Positions 15,767 through 28,039 are shown, numbered from the stretch's first letter. The stretch is DNA of 34,220 nucleotides from Rhodoplanes roseus (GCF_003258865.1 NZ_NPEX01000039.1:1-34220); one strand, 5' to 3'. Notes: generated by a model not told the origin, from the sequence alone. Numbers and translations: made by a program.

Positions 15767-17026
15767 TCAGTCCCTCTGGGATGCGGCGCCCGAGCGGAGG
15801 CGCTCGAGGCAATGGAGCAGCGTGGCGTCGGTGCCGAAGCCGCCGGCCTTGGTGGCGATCGGCAGCGCCACCGATCCGACCGTGACGCCGAGCGGCACGC
15901 CCGGCTCGACCTCGTCGAGCAGCCGGATGCCGGTGACGCCGATGCGGGCCAGGAGGGCGCAGACGGTGTCGCCGCCGGTCGCGACGATGCCGCCGAGATG
16001 CGCCGTCGCGGGCGCCACCAGGTCGGCGAGCCGCTTCGCCACGTCGCCGCCCTGGCGGAGGTCGCTGTCGGGACCGAACTCGGTTACGACGAGCACGTCG
16101 CCCTCGCCGAGCGCGGCGCCGATGCGGGCAGTCAGCTCGTGGCCGGCCGTGACGGCGCCGGCGGCGTTGCGCAGCACCGCCTCGGGCACCAGGACCGGGG
16201 TGACGCGGCCGGAGGCCGAGAGCGTCTCGGTGGCGGCCCGCGACGCCTCGGCGACGCTGCCGACCAGGACCAGGACGGGACCCTGGACAGCCGGCACGGC
16301 GGGCGGCGGCGGATCCGCGGGGGCCACCTGCCGGGCGAGCGCCGCGGCCAGTCCGCCGGTGCCGACGAACAGCAGCCGGTCGGCGAGGGGCAGGGCGGCC
16401 CGGGCGGCGAGCGCCAGATCCTCCTCGGTCGCGGCATCGCAGACGACCGCGTCGCAGCCCTCGGCGATGGCGGCCGTGATCACGCCCCGCACCATCCCGT
16501 CGCCACGGAGGAGCTGGTCGAGCGGCACGACGCCGGACTTCAGGCCGGCGGCCTTCAGCACGGCCGGCAGGTAGCCCGACTCGTAGGTGTGGTCGCGCGC
16601 CCAGAGCGGCGTCTCTTCGAGCCGCTGGCCGGCGACCAGGACGCGGCCGGTCTCGGTGGTGCGGCCCATGGCCGGGAAGGCCGGCGCCACGAAGGCGATG
16701 GTCGGGCGGCCGTTGCGGCGGAGGGCGGCGAGCAGCGCCGCCGTCTCGGCCGCGGGCTGCCCGCGCAGTGTCGAGTCGATCTTCTTGTAGAGATGCTGCC
16801 CGGGGCGGCCGCGGGCGGCCAGCACGGCGGTCTGGCGGGCGGCGGCGTCGGCCGCCGACAGCCGGCGGCTGTCGGCATCGACCGAGACCACCGGGGCGTC
16901 GCCGACATCGCCGTCGCCCCAGGTCACCACGGTCTCCAGCCCGCGCCGCGCGAAGGCGATCGCCGTGTCGGCGGCGCCGGTGAGATCGTCGGCGAGGATG
17001 AGCCAGGCGGTGTCGGCGGCGGTCAC
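15767..17026 (-). CDS. dtnK: Four-carbon acid-sugar kinase (DUF1537; DtnK/DenK type)
   Basis: A 419-residue kinase that phosphorylates sugar acids such as D-threonate or D-erythronate at O4. The N-terminal domain carries the signature LADDLTGAADTA (DDLTGAAD at 13-20) and YKKIDSTLRG (80-89). The C-terminal nucleotide-binding domain has VGTGGLAAAL, TEFGPDSD and GIVATGGDTVCALL. The GTG at 17026 is chosen over an upstream extension because GGAGG sits at a good distance and the frame before it overlaps the permease. It begins 1 base after the permease stop codon and is followed 4 bases later by pdxA2, so translation of the three genes is probably coupled. D-threonate versus D-erythronate versus another acid cannot be told by eye. 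Confidence 0.9.
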   Translation of the reverse strand: MTAADTAWLILADDLTGAADTAIAFARRGLETVVTWGDGDVGDAPVVSVDADSRRLSAADAAARQTAVLAARGRPGQHLYKKIDSTLRGQPAAETAALLAALRRNGRPTIAFVAPAFPAMGRTTETGRVLVAGQRLEETPLWARDHTYESGYLPAVLKAAGLKSGVVPLDQLLRGDGMVRGVITAAIAEGCDAVVCDAATEEDLALAARAALPLADRLLFVGTGGLAAALARQVAPADPPPPAVPAVQGPVLVLVGSVAEASRAATETLSASGRVTPVLVPEAVLRNAAGAVTAGHELTARIGAALGEGDVLVVTEFGPDSDLRQGGDVAKRLADLVAPATAHLGGIVATGGDTVCALLARIGVTGIRLLDEVEPGVPLGVTVGSVALPIATKAGGFGTDATLLHCLERLRSGAASQRD

Positions 17027-17027
17027 G

Positions 17028-18059
17028 TCACGCCTCCTTGTGGGCGGCGGGACCCACGGCCGCCGGTGCGACGGCCGGATCCGCGTGCTCGTCCGGCAGC
17101 TCGGCGGGGGCGCCGACCATGCGGGCCGTCCACGCGGTGACCAGCGGCACCAGGATGGCGGTGACCACCACGCAGGCGGCGACCAGGATGGTCGCGTGCT
17201 TGGCGGCCTCCGTGTAGACCGGGTTCGACGCCGCGATGATGGCCGGCACGGCGGCCGCATTGCCGGCGGTCGAGGCGGCCGCGACGCCCGCGACACCCGT
17301 ACCGCCGGTCAGCCGGTCGGCGAAGAACAGCGGGATGCCGGTGATCACCACGACGGCGACGCCGAGCGCGAGGCCGAGCAGGCCGGCCTGCCAGACCTTG
17401 GTCAGATCGAGGCCGGCGCCGAGCGCGAAGGCGAAGAAGGGAATCATCACCGGCACGGCCTTGGCGAGAAAGTCGCGCATCTCGCGGTCGAGATTGCCGA
17501 GGATCATGCCGACCACGAGCGGCAGGATGCCGCCGACCAGGGTCTGCCAGGGGAACGCCGACAGGCCGGCGACGCCGAGCGTCACCATGGTCAGGAACGG
17601 CCCGGACTCCAGCGACATGATGGTGTAGGCGCCGACGTCGCGCGGCTTCCCGTACTGGCCCATCAAGGCCATGTAGAGCCCGCCATTGGTGTCGTTGAAC
17701 GCCGCCACGACGGCGAGCGTCGAGAGGCCCGCGAACATGCCGGCCTCGATCGGCGCCTCGCCGAGCAGGCGCCCGAGCACCACGCCGGCCGCGACGCCCA
17801 GGGCGATCTTCACGGCGAACAGCGTGCCGCCCTTCTTGATGATGTAGGGCGTCGCCTTGAAGTCGATGCTGGCGCCCATGCACACGTAGAAGACGGCCAG
17901 GATGGTGAGGGCGCCGGTGAACAGCGCGCCCGTGAACGAGCCGAAGAACTTCGGCGTGTTCGGGGCCAGGGTCGCGATGACGGCGCCGAGCAGCAGGGGA
18001 ACGACCATCATGCCGCCGGGCACCCGCTCGATGCCACGCTTGATCGGAATTTGTTTCAC
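17028..18059 (-). CDS. KdgT-like 2-keto-3-deoxygluconate permease family transporter
   Basis: A 343-residue inner-membrane carrier with about ten hydrophobic helices, of the KdgT family. Recognisable stretches are [23 protein letters not shown] at the N-terminus (residues 3 onward), [30 protein letters not shown] and [15 protein letters not shown]. KdgT moves 2-keto-3-deoxygluconate by proton symport; relatives found with DUF1537 kinases are likely importers of the four-carbon sugar acid. GTG at 18059 is chosen because conserved residues begin right after it and AAGG lies about 10 bases upstream. It is the first gene of the acid-sugar operon and divergent from an MFS gene. Confidence 0.9.
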   Translation of the reverse strand: MKQIPIKRGIERVPGGMMVVPLLLGAVIATLAPNTPKFFGSFTGALFTGALTILAVFYVCMGASIDFKATPYIIKKGGTLFAVKIALGVAAGVVLGRLLGEAPIEAGMFAGLSTLAVVAAFNDTNGGLYMALMGQYGKPRDVGAYTIMSLESGPFLTMVTLGVAGLSAFPWQTLVGGILPLVVGMILGNLDREMRDFLAKAVPVMIPFFAFALGAGLDLTKVWQAGLLGLALGVAVVVITGIPLFFADRLTGGTGVAGVAAASTAGNAAAVPAIIAASNPVYTEAAKHATILVAACVVVTAILVPLVTAWTARMVGAPAELPDEHADPAVAPAAVGPAAHKEA

Positions 18060-18147
18060 GGGCTCAACCTTTCTATGACCGAAACGCGCAGATTTGGTCG
18101 GGGGTGTGTCAACAAGCGGCAGTAGAAAGTCGTCAGCCGCGTCACAA

Positions 18148-18164
18148 TTGCGCACTCCGCGCAA
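18148..18164. promoter_or_regulatory. Candidate operator upstream of the acid-sugar operon
   Basis: The perfect dyad TTGCGC-ACTCC-GCGCAA lies about 90 bases upstream of the permease start; a related TGCGCA palindrome is at 18188-18193. Their place in the divergent promoter region and the DeoR gene in the operon make a DeoR-type operator plausible. The remainder of the 18060-18379 gap holds no ORF I would support. Confidence 0.4.
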
Positions 18165-18379
18165 AAATCAAGCGTCGCGGATCAAACTGCGCATGTTTTA
18201 CGACATATTCGGAACGCCAGGTCCAACGCGCATGCATGGCTCGCGGATCCGCGCCGCGAATCGTTCCATCTGCGGTCCGGGCAGCGGGCGCTGATCACAA
18301 GCTGTGCAGGGCGAGAGAATCGATACTGGCCGGCGCCGGGCCGGGAGAATATTGTTCCTCCCCCTGCGCCGGAGCCCCC

Positions 18380-19612
18380 ATGACCGCGATCACCGATGTG
18401 CCTGCCGGAGTCGACGACCGGCTGGCTCGCCGCAACGCCCTCGTCCTCGCCGTCGCCCAGGCGCTGGCCGGGGGGAATACGGCCGTGGTGTTCGGCACCG
18501 CCGGGCTGGTCGGCACCATGCTGGCGCCGGACCAGGCCTACGCCACCGTGCCGGTGAGCACCTTCGTGCTCGGCCTGTGGACCGGAACGCTGCCGGTCGG
18601 CGCCATCGCCAAGCACTACGGACGGCTCGTCGCCTTCGAGATCGGCACGCTTCTGGGCCTGTTCGCCGGCCTGCTGTGCGGGACCGCCGTGATCACGGCG
18701 AGCTTTCCGCTGTTCTGCGCCGGCACGTTCTGCGGCGGCCTCTATGCGGCCGCCCACCAGTCCTACCGGTTCGCGGCCGCCGACACGGCGAGCGACGCGT
18801 TCAAGCCCAAGGCGGTGTCCTGGGTGCTGGCCGGCGGCGTCATGGCCGGCGTGTTCGGCCCGCAGCTGATCATCGCCACCAAGGACGTGCTGCCGCAATA
18901 CGTCTTCGCCGCCAGCTACCTGGCGCAGTCGGTGGTGGCCGTGGTGGCGGCCCTGGTGCTGCTCCTGGTGCGCTTCCCGGACCCGCATGGCGGCGCGGCG
19001 CGGGTCGGCGGCCCGGCGCCGCGCCCGCTGGTGGTGATCTTCCGCCAGCCGCGGCTGGTGACGGCGGTGATCTGCGGCCTCGCCAGCTACGCCGCCATGA
19101 ACCTGATGATGACGGCGGCGCCGGTCGCCATGATCGCGTGCAACCACTCGGTCACCGACGCGGCGCTCGGCCTGCAGTGGCACGTGATGGCGATGTACGC
19201 CCCGAGCTTCTTCACCGGCGGGCTGATCGCGCGGTTCGGCTGCGGCCGGGTGATCGCCGCCGGCCTGGCGCTGACCGCGGCGGCCGGGGCGGTCGGCTGG
19301 GCCGGCACGTCGCTGGCCCATTTCTGGCTCGCCCTGATCCTGCTCGGGGTCGGCTGGAACTTCGCCTTCGTCGGCGCCACCGCCCTGGTGACCGCCTGCC
19401 ACACCCCGGCGGAGCGCAACAAGGTCCAGGCCGTGAACGACTTCTTCGTCTTCGGCGCGATGGCGATCGGCTCCTTCGCGTCGGGCCACATGCTGGCCCG
19501 GCACGGCTGGCCGCTGGTCACCGAGGTGGTGCTGGGGGCCGTGGTGACGACCGCCGCGCTGCTCGCCTGGATTGTGCTGGCCGGGCGCCTCCGCGCCGCG
19601 CCGCAGGCCTGA
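18380..19612 (+). CDS. MFS transporter
   Basis: A 410-residue major-facilitator protein with about twelve hydrophobic helices. The loop-2/3 region reads GAIAKHYGRLVAFEIG, a degenerate form of the MFS G-x3-DR-GRR signature, and GGLIARFGCGRVIAAG is the matching repeat in the second half. Substrate cannot be inferred. ATG at 18380 follows GGAG by 5 bases; the reading frame is open further upstream but those residues are arginine-rich and not membrane-like. It is divergent from the acid-sugar permease and could be part of the same regulon or unrelated. Confidence 0.87.
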   Translation: MTAITDVPAGVDDRLARRNALVLAVAQALAGGNTAVVFGTAGLVGTMLAPDQAYATVPVSTFVLGLWTGTLPVGAIAKHYGRLVAFEIGTLLGLFAGLLCGTAVITASFPLFCAGTFCGGLYAAAHQSYRFAAADTASDAFKPKAVSWVLAGGVMAGVFGPQLIIATKDVLPQYVFAASYLAQSVVAVVAALVLLLVRFPDPHGGAARVGGPAPRPLVVIFRQPRLVTAVICGLASYAAMNLMMTAAPVAMIACNHSVTDAALGLQWHVMAMYAPSFFTGGLIARFGCGRVIAAGLALTAAAGAVGWAGTSLAHFWLALILLGVGWNFAFVGATALVTACHTPAERNKVQAVNDFFVFGAMAIGSFASGHMLARHGWPLVTEVVLGAVVTTAALLAWIVLAGRLRAAPQA

Positions 19613-19776
19613 TCGCGCCGGCTCGGTCGCCCGGGATCGGGCAGTTTCGATTGCGTCGCCATAGGCTTTTTGGCAATGTCCGCCGCGCGGAATTGCGGGC
19701 GGCCGGCATGGGGCGTCGGCCGTGACTTGCGCCCCCATCGGGGCTCTTCTGCCAGCGACACAATCGAGGGTCTTCA

Positions 19777-21897
<2,121 letters not shown>

Positions 21898-21921
21898 GCC
21901 GCGATACGGTTCGACGAGACG

Positions 21922-21952
21922 AAGCCCCGCGGTGCGAGCCGCGGGGCTTTTT
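21922..21952 (+). terminator. Rho-independent terminator of hppA
   Basis: AAGCCCCGCGG and CCGCGGGGCTT form a perfect 11-pair stem with a six-base loop, followed by a T tract, 24 bases after the hppA stop codon. This is the most convincing intrinsic terminator in the window. Confidence 0.93.
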
Positions 21953-22010
21953 CGTTAGTGGGGCGGGGCGCCGGCAGATGAGTCCGGCCTGGCGGCATCT
22001 CGCGTTCCTG

Positions 22011-22098
22011 GTCATGGCCGGGCTCGTCCCGGCCATCCACGATCTTGCTTTGCGATGGCATCCGAGACGTGGATAGCCGCGACAAGCGCGGCCATGAC
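22011..22098. repeat. Long imperfect palindrome, REP-like dispersed element
   Basis: Arms 22011-22041 and 22068-22098 (31 bases each) are nearly reverse complementary; GTCATGGCCG opens the first and CGGCCATGAC closes the second, with CCATCCACG and CGTGGAT at the inner ends. The sequence translated in one frame reads like MAGLVPAIHDL, familiar from spurious ORFs over dispersed repeats in Bradyrhizobium-like genomes. It lies between the hppA terminator and the 3' end of the LysR gene. Confidence 0.75.
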
Positions 22099-22123
22099 GG
22101 GTCGGAGTTCGTGACGTTCGAAA

Positions 22124-22981
22124 CTACGCCGTGGCGCGGAAGGCGGCGGCGAGCAGTTTCAGGACGGCGCGCGCCTCGCGGTCGGATGTGGTCGCATGGA
22201 GCGCCACCTTGCGGCGGGGCAGCTTCGGAAGGCCGAGCGCCGGGCCGTGGTCGATGGTGCCGGCCGGCGCGACGCGGCGGGCGAGTGCGGCCACCGCGAG
22301 GCCGGCCGCGACTGCCGCCCCGATGGTCGCGACGCCGCCGCCGACGAACACCTCGGTCCAGGGGATGCCGGCCTCGGTCAGCGCCCGGACCGCCATCACC
22401 CGCACGCTGCACGGCTCCGCCTGGGCGGCGAGCCGCAGCGGCTCGCCGGGCCGGCGGACGAAATCCGGCGCGCCGATCCAGCCGAATTCATCCTCGAGCA
22501 GGATCTCGCCGCCGCGGCGGCCGTCGTCGTGCTGCAGCACCACGGCCGCGTCGACGATTCCGCGATCGAGCTCCACCAGCACGTCGGTCGAGGAGGCGAT
22601 GCGCATCTCCAGGACCACGCCGGGCGCCGTCTCTCCGAGGCGGCGGAGCAGCCGCGGCAGCTCGGCACCGATCACGTGATGGCTGATGCCGATCACCAGG
22701 CGTCGTGCCGCCGGCGCGAAGGCGCCGACCGCCGTCTCGTGGGCGGCGACGAGATTGCGGGCCGGCTCCAGGAACGCCTGTCCGTCGGCCGAGAGCCGCA
22801 CCAGCCGCGGCGTGCGCTCGACCAGGCGGCGGCCGAGCCGCTCCTCTAGCCGCTTGAGCTTGAGGCTGACGGCCGATTGGGTCGTGTCCAGCGCCTCGGC
22901 CGCGCGGGTGAAGCTCTTGAGGTCGGCGATCAGCACGAAGGTGCGGATCGTGTCGATGTCGAGCGGGGCGGCGGTCATCAT
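22124..22981 (-). CDS. LysR family transcriptional regulator
   Basis: A 285-residue regulator. The LysR helix-turn-helix is at about residues 8-66 (TIRTFVLIADLKSFTRAAEALDTTQSAVSLKLKRLEE). The C-terminal effector-binding half is a periplasmic-binding-like fold with RLVIGISHHVIG at the start. It is divergent from a tautomerase gene over a 111-base region, the classic LysR arrangement, so the tautomerase is its probable target and the tautomerase substrate its probable signal. Two ATGs are adjacent at the start. Confidence 0.92.
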   Translation of the reverse strand: MMTAAPLDIDTIRTFVLIADLKSFTRAAEALDTTQSAVSLKLKRLEERLGRRLVERTPRLVRLSADGQAFLEPARNLVAAHETAVGAFAPAARRLVIGISHHVIGAELPRLLRRLGETAPGVVLEMRIASSTDVLVELDRGIVDAAVVLQHDDGRRGGEILLEDEFGWIGAPDFVRRPGEPLRLAAQAEPCSVRVMAVRALTEAGIPWTEVFVGGGVATIGAAVAAGLAVAALARRVAPAGTIDHGPALGLPKLPRRKVALHATTSDREARAVLKLLAAAFRATA

Positions 22982-22989
22982 TGCAGTCC

Positions 22990-23014
22990 GTAATCATAGA
23001 AATGCTGATGCATT
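22990..23014. promoter_or_regulatory. Candidate LysR operator
   Basis: In the divergent LysR/tautomerase promoter region the dyads AATGC-TGAT-GCATT (23001-23014) and ATCA(N9)TGAT overlap. They fit the size and position of a LysR T-N11-A recognition box. Confidence 0.4.
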
Positions 23015-23092
23015 CCGTTCCAAAATCATACACGCGGCGATAGCCTCCTGTCACCCGCTCGTCCGGGCGGTCCTGAACACGGAGACACGACC

Positions 23093-23494
23093 ATGCCGCT
23101 GACCCGCATCTCGCTTCGCAAGGGCAAGCCCGCCGCCTATCGCAAGGCGATCCGCGACGGTCTCTACGCCGCCATGCGCGAGACCTACACGGTCCCGGAG
23201 GGCGACCGCTTCATGCTGGTGAGCGAGCACGACCCCGAGGACTTCGATTACGGCCCCGACTATTTCGGGATCCACCGCAGCGACGACCTCGTGATCATCC
23301 AGCTCACCGTCAGCAACACCCGCAGCTTCGCCCAGAAGCAGGCGCTGTTCCGGCGGATCGTCGAGCTCCTGGGGGAGAGCCCGGGCGTGCGGCCCGAGGA
23401 CGTGTTCATCAACCTGGTCGAGGTGGTGAAGGAGAACTGGTCGTTCGGCTACGGCGACGCGCAATACGCCGACCCGGTCCCGCAGGAGTCGTGA
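23093..23494 (+). CDS. Tautomerase family protein
   Basis: A 133-residue small protein of the tautomerase superfamily with Pro2 (MPLTRISLRKGK), the usual catalytic base once the initiator methionine is removed. Further family-like stretches are AIRDGLYAAMRETYTVPEGDRF, IQLTVSNTRSFAQKQALFRRI and EDVFINLVEVVKENWSFGYG. At about twice 4-oxalocrotonate tautomerase length it fits the two-repeat tautomerase group. Substrate unknown. Control by the divergent LysR regulator is likely. Confidence 0.88.
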   Translation: MPLTRISLRKGKPAAYRKAIRDGLYAAMRETYTVPEGDRFMLVSEHDPEDFDYGPDYFGIHRSDDLVIIQLTVSNTRSFAQKQALFRRIVELLGESPGVRPEDVFINLVEVVKENWSFGYGDAQYADPVPQES

Positions 23495-23513
23495 TCCGGG
23501 GGCGCAGCGTTCG

Positions 23514-23981
23514 TCAGCTCGGTCTGGGGAGCTGCGTCGCCGCCTCCAGGGCGGCGGAGAGATTCGACTTCACCACGGCGAGGCCGTCACCAAGCCTGCC
23601 CTGTTGTTCGGCCGTGAGCCCCTTGAGCATCTCGGTCCGGGTCGCGAGGATGACTTCGGTCACCTGGGTGATCAAGGGCCGGGCCTGCTCGGTCAGATGC
23701 ACGTGCCAGAAGCGGCGGTCGTTCGCCATCGGTCGGCGTTCGACCAGACCGCTCGCCTCGACATGATCGATCAGCCGGCCGACGGTCGATTTCTCGATCT
23801 CCAGCTCGTCGGCCAGTTCCGACTGCGACAGGCCGTCCCGGCTGGCGAGCATCGCCAGCACGGCCCATTGCGCGCGCGTCAGGCCGAACGGCTGCAGCCG
23901 GCGGTCGATCACCTTACGGAGCAACCGTGCGGCGTCGCCGAGCAGGAAACCCAGGCCCTTGTCGTCCTCGTGGATGATCAT
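23514..23981 (-). CDS. MarR family transcriptional regulator
   Basis: A 155-residue dimeric winged-helix regulator. The recognition region LSQSELADELEIEKSTVGRLIDHVEASGLVERRPMANDRR, the wing that follows and HVHLTEQARPLI are typical MarR features. ATG at 23981 is chosen over a longer frame because AGGA precedes it by about 9 bases and family homology starts there. It converges on the tautomerase gene and diverges from the PEP carboxykinase gene. The likely ligand is a small aromatic or phenolic compound, by family habit only. Confidence 0.9.
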   Translation of the reverse strand: MIIHEDDKGLGFLLGDAARLLRKVIDRRLQPFGLTRAQWAVLAMLASRDGLSQSELADELEIEKSTVGRLIDHVEASGLVERRPMANDRRFWHVHLTEQARPLITQVTEVILATRTEMLKGLTAEQQGRLGDGLAVVKSNLSAALEAATQLPRPS

Positions 23982-24119
23982 CGGTCGGTTCCTGAGTACA
24001 GCGGCGCGGCTCCGGCCGGCAAGGCCCGATCCACCAGTCGCCGCGGGCTCGTGATGGCATTCGCCAAGCATATAGTAAGCAAGCCAACGGTTGCGACGCG
24101 GATCAATTCCTGCCTGCCG

Positions 24120-24356
24120 CAATGGTTAGTCTGTCCATACAGGCGAGATTTGCTGCTTCAGCGGTGAGAGGAGGTCTTTACTATTGAAGTATTACAACAG
24201 AAGGGTATCCATCGATTTGGAGATCGTAATGTATTGTCATGTTAAAACGCGGCATGTCATAGACATAAATCAAAGAATAAGGGGTTCGCGTTCTGCATGA
24301 TGCCGTCGATTGCTCGATCGGCGGGATGCTCGCCGGGAACTCGAAGGGAGAGATCA
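24120..24356. promoter_or_regulatory. AT-rich leader/promoter region of PEP carboxykinase
   Basis: The 375-base gap between the MarR gene and PEPCK contains, from about 24120, a markedly AT-rich stretch unlike its surroundings. Visible signals are TTGTCA at 24234 as a possible -35, and the dyad TGTC-ATA-GACA at 24255-24265. The promoter of the carboxykinase gene probably lies here; I cannot fix the start site. Confidence 0.4.
24184..24300 (+). CDS. Possible 38-residue small ORF in the PEPCK leader
   Basis: A TTG at 24184 is preceded by AGAGGAGG with 9 bases of spacing, an excellent Shine-Dalgarno, and opens a 38-codon frame ending at TGA 24298. The peptide ([20 protein letters not shown] then a basic tail) resembles nothing I know. 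The surrounding sequence is far richer in A+T than the rest of the window. It might be a leader peptide for the carboxykinase gene, an unrelated small protein, or chance. Confidence 0.2.
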   Translation: MKYYNRRVSIDLEIVMYCHVKTRHVIDINQRIRGSRSA

Positions 24357-26219
<1,863 letters not shown>

Positions 26220-26244
26220 GCCGCGGCCGAACGATCATGCGACG

Positions 26245-26277
26245 ACGCCCCGCGGCGTGCGCCGCGGGGCGTCCTTG
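26245..26277 (+). terminator. Terminator-like hairpin after PEPCK
   Basis: ACGCCCCGCGGC and GCCGCGGGGCGT form a perfect 12-pair stem with a GTGC loop, starting 25 bases after the pckG stop; the run after it is CCTTGT, not a pure T tract. Confidence 0.8.
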
Positions 26278-26355
26278 TCGCGGTCTCGGGCCCGGCGACG
26301 AGAGAGGCCGGTCTGCGGCCGACGCCAGGGCCGCGCCCGACCCGTCGAGGAGCTC

Positions 26356-26736
26356 ATGCTGAACAGGCTCGAAGCGTGGGCCCGCTCGCTCCGCCGCGAG
26401 GCGCATGCCCTCTACATCGCGGCGCGCCACCCGCGGACGCCCTGGTACGCCAAGGTGTTGGCGGTCGCGATCGCGGCTTACGCGCTGTCTCCGATCGACC
26501 TGATCCCCGATTTCATTCCGGTTCTCGGGCTGGTCGACGAACTGCTGCTTCTGCCTGCCGCGATCGCGGGCGTGCTGAGCCTCGTGCCCGTCGACGTGAT
26601 CGAGGAAAGCCGGGCGCGAGCGGCTGCAGAATCCGAGCGCCCGCGCGGCTGGGCTGGTGCGGCGATCGTCGTCGCCGTCTGGGCCGCCATCGTCGGCGGG
26701 GCCGCTTGGGTGGCCTACGGCTGGTACCGGTCCTGA
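26356..26736 (+). CDS. YkvA family (DUF1232) membrane protein
   Basis: A 126-residue protein with the DUF1232 core: RTPWYAKVLAVAIAAYALSPIDLIPDFIPVLG, including the family hallmark SPIDLIPDFIP, then LVDELLLLPAAIAGVL. A C-terminal hydrophobic segment (AIVVAVWAAIVGGAAWVAYGW) adds a further membrane helix. Function unknown. ATG at 26356 has GAGGAG five bases before it. Confidence 0.85.
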   Translation: MLNRLEAWARSLRREAHALYIAARHPRTPWYAKVLAVAIAAYALSPIDLIPDFIPVLGLVDELLLLPAAIAGVLSLVPVDVIEESRARAAAESERPRGWAGAAIVVAVWAAIVGGAAWVAYGWYRS

Positions 26737-26806
26737 CCGGTCGCGGCGCGAGTCGCGGCCGGCCCGCCGCCGACGCTGTGATGGCCCGTTCGGTCAGGCC
26801 CGGCGC

Positions 26807-27259
26807 TCAGAACCACTTCAGGGCCTTGAACAGGTAGCTGACGTAGTTCAGCTCCTGGCCGGTGGTCGGGGTGCTGCGGCTGACGAAGTCGAAGATGCGG
26901 CCGTCCTTGATGCCGTAATTGGCGAGGCGCTCGACCTTCTTGTTGCGGTCGAAATAGACGGCGATGACGCGGCGGTCCACCTCGGTCTGCGGCAGGAACG
27001 AGGTCTGCTCGGCGCGCTGCGAGATGTAATAAAACACCTCGCCCGAGACGGTCGCGACGGTCGACGGAGTGCCGAGCACGATCAGCACCTGCTCCTGCGA
27101 GGCGCCGAGCGGAATCTGCTCGAGCGCGCCCTCCGGAACGATGTAGCCGCGCTGATAGGTCTGGGTGATGCAGCCGCCGAGCAGGAGCCCGATGGCGAGC
27201 ACGGCGGCGATCGCCCTTCGCGAGGGCCGGCCGGTCCGCTGGCTGATCGTCTGACGCAC
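26807..27259 (-). CDS. bamE: Outer-membrane assembly lipoprotein BamE (SmpA/OmlA)
   Basis: A 150-residue lipoprotein of the BAM complex that helps insert beta-barrel proteins in the outer membrane. The signal peptide has a basic N-terminus, a hydrophobic core AAVLAIGLLLGG and a lipobox LGGC with Cys30 to be lipidated. The mature part has the BamE/SmpA region GYIVPEGALEQIPLGASQEQVLIVLGTPS and VFYYIS. GTG at 27259 follows GGGGAAGAAC closely; the longer upstream frame is not supported. It is divergent from the yceD-plsX block, as in other Rhizobiales. Confidence 0.9.
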   Translation of the reverse strand: MRQTISQRTGRPSRRAIAAVLAIGLLLGGCITQTYQRGYIVPEGALEQIPLGASQEQVLIVLGTPSTVATVSGEVFYYISQRAEQTSFLPQTEVDRRVIAVYFDRNKKVERLANYGIKDGRIFDFVSRSTPTTGQELNYVSYLFKALKWF

Positions 27260-27508
27260 GTTCTTCCCCCTTGCCCCGCGGCGGCGTAACGCGCGCCGGC
27301 GCCGTTCGGCAACCGCACGTCGTCCCGCGCGAGACCGCCCCCTGCGGGTCCCTCGCCAATGCCCCGTCTTCGGGCCGCACCATTGTCGCCCTCTATGGCG
27401 CGATCGTGGCATATCGGTCGCTTCGGGCCCATATCTGGACCCGCCCCGGCGATTGGCCGAGTCGTCCACCGGGGCGTGGACCGGAGTTCGTGTGAAAGGA
27501 GTGTCGCC

Positions 27509-28039
27509 ATGCCGAAGCCGGATCGCCCCTGGAGCGTGCCCGTGCGGGCCGACGAGGTGCCGGAGAACGGCCTCGCCAGGACCCTGACCGCGGACGCGGG
27601 GGTGCGCGACGAGATCGCCCGCCTCGGCGGTCTGACGGCGCTTCCGCGACTCGCGGCGGAGTTCGAGGTGACGCGTCACGGCAAGGGTCTGCGGGTCGCC
27701 GGCACCGTCACGGCCACGGCCGGCCAGACCTGCGTCGTCACCCTGGAGCCGATGGAGAGCGAGATCGTCGAGCCGGTCGACCTCGTGTTCAGCCCGGACG
27801 TCCCTGCCGAGGAGCCGGGCCTGCCGCGCGATCCGGATGCACCGGACCCGCCGGAGCCGCTGGTCGGCGGCAGCGTCGATCTCGGGGCGATCGCCACCGA
27901 GTTCATGCTTCTCGGGATCGATCCGTACCCCCGCAAGCCCGATGCGGCCTTCGAGGCGCCCGACGCCGGGGCGGCGGATCCGGGGCCCTTCGCGGCGCTG
28001 GCGGCCCTGAAGGACAAGGGCGGAGCCGGCCGAGCGTGA
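27509..28039 (+). CDS. YceD/DUF177 family protein
   Basis: A 176-residue protein whose family lies beside plsX or rpmF in many bacteria and has been tied to large ribosomal RNA maturation. Supporting segments are RPWSVPVRADEVPENGL, the GKGLRVAGTVTATAGQTCVVTLEP region with its conserved cysteine, and VDLGAIATEFMLLGIDPYPRKP near the C-terminus. ATG at 27509 follows AAAGGAG by seven bases. In several Rhizobiales a cytochrome-complex chaperone gene precedes it; here only 249 bases separate it from bamE. Confidence 0.85.
   Translation: MPKPDRPWSVPVRADEVPENGLARTLTADAGVRDEIARLGGLTALPRLAAEFEVTRHGKGLRVAGTVTATAGQTCVVTLEPMESEIVEPVDLVFSPDVPAEEPGLPRDPDAPDPPEPLVGGSVDLGAIATEFMLLGIDPYPRKPDAAFEAPDAGAADPGPFAALAALKDKGGAGRA

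Noticed and set aside
19731-19750. GCCCC-CATC-GGGGC followed by TCTTCT before hppA as a terminator for the MFS gene
   Set aside because: The stem has only five pairs and lies about 120 bases downstream of the MFS stop, next to the hppA start; too weak to call.
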